NCBI GenBank assembly: GCA_009937085.1
Contig: JAACDD010000034.1
Span: 1 to 5,737 of the forward strand
DNA: 5,737 nt
Direction: 5' to 3'
DNA from: Bacteroidota bacterium
Lineage (GTDB): Bacteria; Bacteroidota; Bacteroidia; Flavobacteriales; Flavobacteriaceae
Notes under the pieces: model-generated
The model's database searches: none
What the model was told of the DNA's origin: nothing
Seen by the model: the letters and a program-made list of their open reading frames with translations, nothing else
Part shown: positions 1-5,737 of the stretch, in pieces
How the letters are laid out: every line of letters begins with the position of its first letter
Position numbering within the stretch: position 1 is the first letter of the stretch
Translations under genes and position numbers: made by a program

Positions 1-1067
1 GGCCAGACCTAGATCATTTTGCTCTTATTGATTTCTTAAATTCAGCTCAAAGAGAATCGATACTAAAAGGTAAAGCTGTTAACACATCTTTTATTCAAAA
101 GCTCCCATTTGCTAAAAAGCATTACAGAAAATATTTACCTCTTTTTCCTTACGCTATAGAGCAATTTGACCTAAACGATTATGAATTAGTACTCTCTTGC
201 TCTTCATGTGTAAGTAAAGGTGTTTTAACGAACCACAATCAATTACACATTTCTTATGTTTTATCACCTGTAAGATACGCATGGGATTTGTATGCACAAT
301 ATTTGACAGAGTCTAGCCTTAATAAAGGGGTAAAGGGTTTTTTTGCAAAATTAATTTTGCATTACATCAGAATTTGGGACTTAGCCACCAGTAATCGTCC
401 AGACTACTACATTACGCTATCTCATTACGTTGCCAAAAGGATTAAAAAGCTTTATGGTAAAGAAAGCATCGTTATTTATCCTCCAGTAGATGTTAGTGCG
501 TTCACTATCTCCGACACAACATCTGATTACTTTATTACTTCCTCAAGAATGGTTCCTTACAAAAAAATGGATTTAATTGTGGAAGCATTCTCTAAAACCT
601 CATACAAATTAATCGTTATTGGAGATGGTCCAGACATGAAAAAAGTTAAGTCAAAAGCATCTTCAAATATTACTATTGCAGGCTACTTGGAAAGAGATGA
701 GATGATAGCCCTGACGCAAAAGGCAAAAGCATTTGTCTTTGCAGCTAATGAAGATTTTGGAATAGCTCCAGTGGAAGCCCAAGCCTGTGGTGTTCCAGTT
801 ATTGCATTTGGTAAGGGCGGAGCTTTAGAAACAATAAATGGGAAATTTCCTAAGGAGCAAATTTCAAAAACAGACACTGGTGTTTTTTTTCACCAACAAT
901 CTGTACCATCGCTGCTTGAAGGGCTTACCTTTTTCATGCATAACGAAGATAAATTTAACAAACAGATAATAAGGGAAAACGCAAAACGTTTTTCTACTGA
1001 ACGTTTTGAAAAAGAAATTAAGGAAACAATAGACCAACTGTATCAAAACTGGAAGACAACAAAATGA
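1..1067 (+). CDS. GT4-family glycosyltransferase, WbaZ-like (5' end missing)
   Basis: Probable cytoplasmic glycosyltransferase that moves a sugar from a nucleotide donor to a lipid-linked glycan. The frame is open from base 3, so 354 residues are visible and the start is off the left edge; a TTG at 288 lies mid-domain and is not the start. By comparison with the family about 30 N-terminal residues are missing. The visible N-terminal half carries the WbaZ-like blocks TSFIQKLPFAKKHYRKYLP (28-46) and HISYVLSPVRYAWDLY (82-97). The C-terminal GT-B half shows SSRMVPYKK (180-188; R182 and K187 or K188 likely bind donor phosphate), GDGP (207-210) and EDFGIAPVE (250-258), the EX7E motif with E250 and E258. 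Its stop overlaps the gmd start as ATGA, suggesting coupling. WbaZ relatives include mannosyltransferases, and the GDP-sugar genes next door fit a mannose or D-rhamnose donor; the exact donor is inference. A T8 run lies at 883-890. Confidence 0.93.
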   Translation, partial: PDLDHFALIDFLNSAQRESILKGKAVNTSFIQKLPFAKKHYRKYLPLFPYAIEQFDLNDYELVLSCSSCVSKGVLTNHNQLHISYVLSPVRYAWDLYAQYLTESSLNKGVKGFFAKLILHYIRIWDLATSNRPDYYITLSHYVAKRIKKLYGKESIVIYPPVDVSAFTISDTTSDYFITSSRMVPYKKMDLIVEAFSKTSYKLIVIGDGPDMKKVKSKASSNITIAGYLERDEMIALTQKAKAFVFAANEDFGIAPVEAQACGVPVIAFGKGGALETINGKFPKEQISKTDTGVFFHQQSVPSLLEGLTFFMHNEDKFNKQIIRENAKRFSTERFEKEIKETIDQLYQNWKTTK

Positions 1068-2098
1068 AAAAAGCAATAATCACTGGAATTACAGGACAAG
1101 ATGCCGCATATTTGGCAGAACTATTATTAGAGAAAGGCTACCTTGTTTATGGCACTTATAGAAGGACAAGCTCTACTAATTTTTGGAGAATAGAGGAGCT
1201 AGGAATTAATGACCACCCAAACCTAAAATGTTTAGAGTATGATTTAGTTGACCTATCTAGCGCATACCGGATAATATCCGACATCAATCCAGATGAGATT
1301 TATAATCTAGCTGCTCAAAGCTTTGTTGGAGTTTCGTTTAGCCAGCCAATTGCTACAGCTCAAATAACAGGAGTCGGAGCTTTAAATCTACTCGAGGCTA
1401 TTAGAACAATCAATCCAAAAATTAAATTTTACCAAGCTTCAACATCAGAAATGTTTGGAAAGGTTCATGAAATTCCTCAGTCTGAAACCACACCTTTTCA
1501 CCCTCGTAGCCCGTATGGAGTTGCTAAAGTATTTGCACATTGGGCAACGTTAAACTACAGCGAGTCCTATGGAATTTTCGCAACTAGTGGGATTTTATTT
1601 AATCACGAGTCTCCGTTAAGAGGGAAAGAGTTTGTAACAAGAAAAATATCAGACACGGTAGCCAAAATTCATTTAGGTAAAGCAAGCGTTCTCACACTTG
1701 GGAACTTAGACGCAAAACGAGATTGGGGATACGCTAAAGAATATGTTGAAGGAATGTATCGAATGCTACAAGCAGATACGCCATCTACATATGTTCTTGC
1801 CACAAACAAGACTCATACAGTTCGTTCGTTTGTAGAGTTAGCGTTTAAGGCAATCGATATAAATATTGAGTGGGAAGGTTCTAATGAAAATGAGGTTGGG
1901 TTAAACGCCACTACAGGAGATGTTTTAGTAAAAGTAAGCCCTGAATTTTACAGACCCGCAGAGGTTGATATTTTATTAGGAGACGCAACGAAGGCTGAAA
2001 AGGAACTTGGCTGGAAACCAAAAACCACAATGGAAGAACTTTGCGCGTTAATGGTTCAAAAGGACATTGAAAGAAACCAAAACGGACAAACGTTCTAG
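1064..2098 (+). CDS. gmd: GDP-mannose 4,6-dehydratase
   Basis: Cytoplasmic NADP-dependent extended short-chain dehydrogenase that converts GDP-D-mannose to GDP-4-keto-6-deoxy-D-mannose, the branch point to GDP-D-rhamnose, GDP-L-fucose and related sugars. The 344-residue length is normal. Visible signatures are the Rossmann loop TGITGQD (7-13), YRRTSSTNFWRIEELGI (32-48), NLAAQSFVG (81-89), QASTSEMFG (124-132), YGVAK (151-155, catalytic Y151 and K155, with S126/T127 and E129), the long block GILFNHESPLRGKEFVTRK (186-204), RDWGYAKEYVEGM (219-231) and RPAEVDILLGD (297-307). From memory it resembles the Pseudomonas A-band Gmd more than E. coli Gmd, especially the short segment after the cofactor loop. 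The third glycine of GxxGxxG is alanine (A14). The ATG overlaps the preceding stop; a purine stretch GGAAG lies 9-13 bases upstream but is weak as a ribosome site. The next gene begins one base after the TAG stop. Confidence 0.97.
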   Translation: MKKAIITGITGQDAAYLAELLLEKGYLVYGTYRRTSSTNFWRIEELGINDHPNLKCLEYDLVDLSSAYRIISDINPDEIYNLAAQSFVGVSFSQPIATAQITGVGALNLLEAIRTINPKIKFYQASTSEMFGKVHEIPQSETTPFHPRSPYGVAKVFAHWATLNYSESYGIFATSGILFNHESPLRGKEFVTRKISDTVAKIHLGKASVLTLGNLDAKRDWGYAKEYVEGMYRMLQADTPSTYVLATNKTHTVRSFVELAFKAIDINIEWEGSNENEVGLNATTGDVLVKVSPEFYRPAEVDILLGDATKAEKELGWKPKTTMEELCALMVQKDIERNQNGQTF

Positions 2099-2099
2099 T

Positions 2100-2981
2100 A
2101 TGCGCGTTTTAATCACAGGTATTGAAGGATTTACGGGGAATTATCTCGAAAAGTTTTTAGTGTCGAAAAACTTTGATGTTTATGGTACTACAATAGAAAA
2201 CCCAACTAAATCAACTCATTTTAAGTGTGACATTACAAACATTGAGGAAGTTCAAGACATTTTAATCCGCATTAAACCTGATTATATCATCAACCTGGCA
2301 GCTATATCATTTGTTGCAGCAAACCCCATGAAAATGTACGAGGTTAATGTTTTTGGCGCACTAAACATATTAGACGCTTTAATAACATTAAAACAATCTC
2401 CTAAGAAAATTATTTTAGCTAGTAGCGCTGCTGTTTACGGAAATATTGGCGGATCCCTTTCTGAACAAACGCCTCTTAGCCCAGTGAATCATTATGGTAA
2501 TTCTAAACTAGCAATGGAAAATATGGCTAGGAATTATTTTGAAAAGCTCAATATTTTAATTGTAAGACCCTTTAATTATACAGGTTTTGGTCAAGAAAAT
2601 CATTTTTTAATTCCCAAAATAGTCAGTCATTTTAAAGCCAAAAAGAAAACAATAGAGCTGGGAAATACGCATGTTTTTCGGGAGTATAATAATGTAAACG
2701 ACGTTGTTGAAGCGTACGCCAAGCTTATGACAAGTGACTTAAATGCTGAGGTGTTCAATCTTTGTTCGGGAAAATCATACAGCATCTCTCAAATTATAAG
2801 TACTCTTGTAGAGGAGTCTAACCACAATATTGAGGTGAAAACGAATCCAAAGTTTGTGAGAAAAAATGAAATTGTTGACCTGAAAGGAGACTCGGCCAAA
2901 CTATTTCGATTTTTGGGCATAGGTGACTTTTCCTATTCAATTAAAGACACTTTGTATTCCATGCTAAATAAAAACCCATGA
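2100..2981 (+). CDS. rmd: GDP-4-keto-6-deoxy-D-mannose reductase-like SDR (probable GDP-D-rhamnose synthase)
   Basis: Extended short-chain dehydrogenase of 293 residues, likely reducing the Gmd product to GDP-D-rhamnose. The ATG at 2100 is chosen because it places GIEGFTG (7-13), the cofactor loop, at the usual distance from the N-terminus; an in-frame TTG at 2067 would add 11 charged residues inside gmd. Further motifs are the acidic D44 after strand 3, NLAAISFV (65-72), SSAAVYG (108-114, S109 as catalytic Ser), YGNSK (132-136, Y132 and K136), RPFNYTGFGQ (166-175) and FNLCSGKSYSISQI (229-242). The RPFN-TG-GQ and N-CSG blocks are typical of Rmd proteins. Oddly, the usual RDFxDVxDV block reads REYNNVNDV (204-212). 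Position directly after gmd supports a GDP-deoxyhexose substrate. Alternatives are a GDP-6-deoxy-talose-forming reductase or, less likely, a divergent GDP-fucose synthase; sequence alone does not settle the stereochemistry. It is AT-rich compared with ugd. The stop overlaps the ugd ATG. Confidence 0.85.
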   Translation: MRVLITGIEGFTGNYLEKFLVSKNFDVYGTTIENPTKSTHFKCDITNIEEVQDILIRIKPDYIINLAAISFVAANPMKMYEVNVFGALNILDALITLKQSPKKIILASSAAVYGNIGGSLSEQTPLSPVNHYGNSKLAMENMARNYFEKLNILIVRPFNYTGFGQENHFLIPKIVSHFKAKKKTIELGNTHVFREYNNVNDVVEAYAKLMTSDLNAEVFNLCSGKSYSISQIISTLVEESNHNIEVKTNPKFVRKNEIVDLKGDSAKLFRFLGIGDFSYSIKDTLYSMLNKNP

Positions 2982-4276
2982 AAATAACCGTAATCGGCAC
3001 TGGCTATGTAGGCTTAGTCACAGGAACTTGTTTGGCTGAGGTAGGACACGATGTGTTGTGTATTGATATTGATAAAGAAAAGGTCAAACAGATGCAATCC
3101 CGTCATGTACCTATTTATGAACCTTTTTTGGACAATTATTTTGAGCGCAATATTGAAGCTGGAAGGCTTCATTTCTCCACAAAAATTGAAGAAGGTGTTA
3201 CGCATGCTGAGGTCATTTTTTTAGCCCTACCTACGCCTGAAGATGAAGACGGCTCTGCCGACTTATCGTATGTATTAGGCGTTGCAAACCAAATTGGTGA
3301 CTTGATGAAAGATTACAAAATTGTGGTTAGTAAGAGTACTGTTCCGGTGGGTACAGGCGAGCGCGTAAAAGCAACGCTTATGTCCAAAACAGACGTCCCT
3401 TTTGATGTGGTTTCTAACCCAGAGTTTTTGCGTGAAGGCTTTGCCGTGGAAGATTTTATGAAGCCCGATAGAATTGTTGTCGGGGTGGAATCTGAGCGCG
3501 CTAAAAACGCCATGGAAAAGCTCTACGCAACCTTTGTGCGTTCTGGAAGCCCAATTGTGGTTATGGACATTAAATCGGCTGAGCTGACCAAATATGCGGC
3601 CAATGCCTTTTTGGCAACGAAGATTACCTACATGAACGAGATTGCAAACTACTGCGAAAAGGTAGGCGCGAATGTAGATGATGTACGTACAGGAATGGGT
3701 CTTGACGCGCGCATAGGCAAGCGGTTTCTTTACCCTGGTATAGGCTATGGCGGCTCATGCTTTCCAAAAGATGTAAAAGCATTACATAAATCGGGGAAAG
3801 ATGCGCAGCACCACTTCGCTATTTTGGACAGTGTCATTGAAGTTAATGAAAAACAAAAAACAGTATTGTATCCTAAGATGGAACAGCACTTTGACGGAAA
3901 TTTAAAAGGCAAAAAGATTGCGCTTTGGGGATTGGCATTTAAACCCGATACGGACGACATTCGTGAAGCCCCGGCATTGTATATGATTGAAAAACTATTG
4001 GCCACAGGAGCAACCGTTACGGCCTTTGACCCAGAGGCCATGGATAACGTAAAAGCGAAATTGGGTGATAGCATTTCGTATGCGTCAAGTATAATGGAAG
4101 CTGCTCAAGATGCAGATGCACTGCTGATTTGTACAGAATGGCATGCGTTTAGAAATCCAGACTTTGATACTCTTAAAGCAGCTTTAAAAGGTAATGTCAT
4201 CTTTGACGGAAGAAACATCTTTAACCTAAAAGAAATGGATTCGTCAGGGTTTACGTATTATTCTATTGGCAGATAA
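2978..4276 (+). CDS. ugd: UDP-glucose 6-dehydrogenase
   Basis: Cytoplasmic enzyme that oxidises UDP-glucose to UDP-glucuronate with two NAD+, supplying uronic acid for the polysaccharide. Its 432 residues match the bacterial family. The N-terminal NAD domain begins GTGYVGLVTG (7-16) and has STVPVGT (120-126); the central region has NPEFLREG (147-154) and AELTKYAANAFLATKI (201-216, with K205 and N209); the catalytic loop GYGGSCFPKD (256-265) includes the nucleophile C261 and D265; the C-terminal UDP-binding domain has WGLAFKPDTDDIRE (317-330), ICTEW (384-388) and DGRNIF (410-415). All key residues are present. A GDP-mannose dehydrogenase is a related alternative but the motifs favour the UDP-glucose enzyme. 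The ATG overlaps the rmd stop as ATGA and no Shine-Dalgarno is visible. Parts of the gene are clearly richer in G+C than its neighbours (for example 32 of 60 bases at 3661-3720). Confidence 0.96.
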   Translation: MKITVIGTGYVGLVTGTCLAEVGHDVLCIDIDKEKVKQMQSRHVPIYEPFLDNYFERNIEAGRLHFSTKIEEGVTHAEVIFLALPTPEDEDGSADLSYVLGVANQIGDLMKDYKIVVSKSTVPVGTGERVKATLMSKTDVPFDVVSNPEFLREGFAVEDFMKPDRIVVGVESERAKNAMEKLYATFVRSGSPIVVMDIKSAELTKYAANAFLATKITYMNEIANYCEKVGANVDDVRTGMGLDARIGKRFLYPGIGYGGSCFPKDVKALHKSGKDAQHHFAILDSVIEVNEKQKTVLYPKMEQHFDGNLKGKKIALWGLAFKPDTDDIREAPALYMIEKLLATGATVTAFDPEAMDNVKAKLGDSISYASSIMEAAQDADALLICTEWHAFRNPDFDTLKAALKGNVIFDGRNIFNLKEMDSSGFTYYSIGR

Positions 4277-4300
4277 TTCATCGCACGGTTTTATGAATTA
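4274..4300 (+). other. Weak hairpin at the ugd stop codon
   Basis: An exact 8-base inverted repeat, TAATTCAT at 4274-4281 and ATGAATTA at 4293-4300, encloses an 11-base loop; its left arm contains the ugd TAA stop. The stem has only one G-C pair, and no T run follows, so it is a poor intrinsic terminator. It could be a processing or mRNA-stability element, or chance in AT-rich DNA. The rest of the gap to 4362 shows no Bacteroidota-type TAnnTTTG promoter that I can recognise. Confidence 0.3.
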
Positions 4301-4362
4301 AAGATAAACACCAATAATAAATAGCCTTAAATCTCGTTGTTCTATTAACCAACCTATTGTAT

Positions 4363-5697
4363 ATGAGTAAACGTTTTACCTATACTTTTTTTACACTAGC
4401 TACAGTTTTCCTTGATATTGGAAGTGCTGTTTTTTTGGCATATAAGCTAAACAGCGATATAGCGTTGTTGCTGCACATTAACGAAGACCTCTCATTAATA
4501 CGCGTATTGGCTTTTGTATTCATTTGGCTGGTAGCGGGAGGATATTTTTCCATTTATGTTTTAAAACGAGCAGACCGATTTCTTCGTTTAGCTCTTCGTT
4601 TGTCAAGCCATTTGATTACATTTTTTATTTTTACGGAGGTATTTTCGGTAGCTTTTTTTTCTCGTTCCCCTAAAATTGAAGATGTTCATTTATTAGGCCT
4701 AATACTAATAACTCAATTAACATATCGATTTTTCTTTTTTTCATTAATTCGAGCGTTGCGTGCCAAAAATCAATTCTTTAAAGACAGGGTTGTTTTGTTG
4801 GGCGATAACACTCAAGGAATAGCCTCATTTATTCAAAACAATCCACAAATCGGGTATGATATTTTAGATGTTGATTTAGAGGAAGAGATTAATATTTCCA
4901 ATGACTTTTTAAAGCGGCAAAAGCTTTCAGCGGTATTTATGCATCAAAAAGATACAAATATGTATAAAACGATTTTGGAAAAAATAGCATTGCATCAAGT
5001 CCAAATACGCATTTTTACCTCTCACGATGACGTGTTTAAATCAAATCAAGTAGATTATTTTGGGTTTATTCCCATTTATAAAACGCAGTTTTTCCCATTA
5101 TTGAAAAGGGCAAACAAATACATCAAACGTGTTTTTGATATCGCATTTTCTTTATTTGTGATTCTTTTTATCCTGTCTTGGATGTTTCCATTAGTAGGAT
5201 TATTAATTAAGCTTGAGTCAAAAGGGCCAGTCCTTTTTGTTCAGAACAGAAATGGATTAGGTAATGAATTATTTAGGTGTTTTAAGTTTCGCTCCATGAC
5301 TACAAATAGCAATAATGAGCAAGCAACAAAAGACGATATGCGCATCACACGAATTGGAAAAATTATTCGAAAAACCAGTATTGACGAATTCCCACAATTT
5401 TTTAATGTGCTAAAAGGTGATATGTCTGTCGTTGGTCCTCGCCCACACATGGAAATTCACAATATTAATCACGAAAAACACGTGGAGTCTTTTCAGCTTA
5501 GACATACCGTGAAGCCTGGGATTACCGGGATGGCGCAGTCAACAGGATTTAGAGGAGAGATTAGAGAAGACCTAGATATTATTAACCGCATCAAATACGA
5601 CATCTTCTATATCCGGCATTGGTCTTTTGCGCTCGATATCAAAATTATCATTCGCACGGCACTCAATATATTTAGAGGAGAAGACAAGGCGTATTAA
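4363..5697 (+). CDS. Undecaprenyl-phosphate sugar-1-phosphate transferase (WcaJ/EPS type initiating transferase)
   Basis: Inner-membrane polyprenol-phosphate transferase that starts repeat-unit assembly by moving a sugar-1-phosphate from a nucleotide sugar onto undecaprenyl phosphate. It has 444 residues from the ATG; a TTG two codons earlier is in frame but less likely. Hydrophobic segments at about 8-28, 45-67, 81-101 and 108-128 fit the usual N-terminal helices. A soluble Rossmann-like region follows (DRVVLLGDN, 141-149). The catalytic domain begins near 254 with KRVFDIAF and a membrane hairpin (259-283, P276), then KFRSM (308-312), TRIGKIIRKTSIDEFPQF (339-356; D351-E352 the likely catalytic pair), GDMSVVGPRPH (362-372), KPGITGMAQ (394-402) and RGEI (407-410). 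WcaJ relatives commonly transfer glucose-1-phosphate, but galactose and other substrates occur, so the sugar is uncertain. It follows ugd by 86 bases and may share its transcript. T8 at 4653-4660 encodes part of a Phe-rich helix. Confidence 0.93.
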   Translation: MSKRFTYTFFTLATVFLDIGSAVFLAYKLNSDIALLLHINEDLSLIRVLAFVFIWLVAGGYFSIYVLKRADRFLRLALRLSSHLITFFIFTEVFSVAFFSRSPKIEDVHLLGLILITQLTYRFFFFSLIRALRAKNQFFKDRVVLLGDNTQGIASFIQNNPQIGYDILDVDLEEEINISNDFLKRQKLSAVFMHQKDTNMYKTILEKIALHQVQIRIFTSHDDVFKSNQVDYFGFIPIYKTQFFPLLKRANKYIKRVFDIAFSLFVILFILSWMFPLVGLLIKLESKGPVLFVQNRNGLGNELFRCFKFRSMTTNSNNEQATKDDMRITRIGKIIRKTSIDEFPQFFNVLKGDMSVVGPRPHMEIHNINHEKHVESFQLRHTVKPGITGMAQSTGFRGEIREDLDIINRIKYDIFYIRHWSFALDIKIIIRTALNIFRGEDKAY

Positions 5698-5737
5698 ACC
5701 GTTGTTTCATAGCGCTTGGTCACCAAATAAACGCCCA
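5694..5737 (-). CDS. Possible 3' end of a converging gene (very short)
   Basis: On the minus strand a frame open from the right edge reads GVYLVTKRYETTV and ends at a TAA complementary to 5694-5696, overlapping the end of the plus-strand sugar transferase. The other two minus frames hit stops within these last 40 bases (CTATGA-type and TGA), and the plus strand shows nothing gene-like. Thirteen codons are far too few for a family call, and an open stretch of this length is easily chance. It is listed only because the cluster seems to end here and a tail-to-tail neighbour would be natural. Confidence 0.18.
   Translation of the reverse strand, partial: GVYLVTKRYETTV

Noticed and set aside
288..290. 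TTG as the start of a 259-residue glycosyltransferase
   Set aside because: The same frame is open back to base 3 and encodes family-typical blocks (TSFIQKLPFAKKHYRKYLP and HISYVLSPVRYAWD), so the gene is longer and its start is outside the window.
2067..2099. Upstream TTG start for the reductase
   Set aside because: It would add 11 mostly polar residues before the cofactor-binding strand and overlap gmd; the ATG at 2100 gives the normal N-terminus.
3745..4074. 109-codon open frame on the minus strand inside ugd
   Set aside because: It lies wholly opposite a strongly conserved gene and shows no recognisable motif; it is a shadow frame. The shorter minus-strand frames opposite the other genes were rejected for the same reason.
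4357..4362. TTG start two codons ahead of the sugar transferase ATG
   Set aside because: ATG is the commoner start and nothing in the upstream bases favours the TTG.
4277..4362. Promoter for the sugar transferase gene
   Set aside because: No TTTG plus TAnnTTTG pair with suitable spacing was found; an unusual promoter cannot be excluded.
5717..5727. Dyad TTGGTCACCAA downstream of the last gene
   Set aside because: The arms are separated by only one base, so they cannot form a hairpin terminator, and a single short palindrome is not enough to claim an operator.
1..5737. A novel defence, mobile or RNA-based system
   Set aside because: Every large reading frame belongs to a known polysaccharide-biosynthesis family, gaps are under 90 bases, and no direct-repeat arrays, integrase or transposase genes, or structured RNA candidates were seen.

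Overview
The window is a stretch of a surface-polysaccharide gene cluster, with every confidently called gene on the plus strand. It holds the 3' part of a GT4-family glycosyltransferase, a GDP-mannose 4,6-dehydratase (gmd), a GDP-6-deoxy-D-lyxo-4-hexulose reductase (rmd-like), a UDP-glucose 6-dehydrogenase (ugd), and a polyprenyl-phosphate sugar-1-phosphate transferase of the WcaJ type. No tRNA, rRNA, CRISPR array or mobile element was seen.

AT-rich DNA, starts without a convincing Shine-Dalgarno sequence, and the style of the proteins suggest a Bacteroidota species, probably a flavobacterium. This is an inference from composition and family resemblance, not a database match.

Layout: bases 1-1067 encode the glycosyltransferase, whose N-terminus lies beyond the left edge. 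gmd (1064-2098) overlaps it by an ATGA junction. The reductase (2100-2981) starts one base after the gmd stop, and ugd (2978-4276) overlaps the reductase by another ATGA. These four genes look translationally coupled in one transcript. An 86-base gap with a weak hairpin follows, then the sugar-phosphate transferase (4363-5697). The last 40 bases carry no confident feature, though a converging reading frame on the minus strand may end there.

The genes would work together as follows. Gmd converts GDP-mannose to GDP-4-keto-6-deoxymannose, and the reductase probably turns that into GDP-D-rhamnose. Ugd makes UDP-glucuronate from UDP-glucose. The membrane transferase starts the repeat unit by loading a sugar phosphate onto undecaprenyl phosphate, and the GT4 enzyme adds a later sugar, plausibly mannose or D-rhamnose. 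The predicted product is a D-rhamnose- and uronate-containing exopolysaccharide, capsule or O-antigen. All families are known. I found no evidence of a previously undescribed system; the points worth a second look are the identity of the deoxysugar, a base-composition step at ugd, and homopolymer tracts in both transferase genes.
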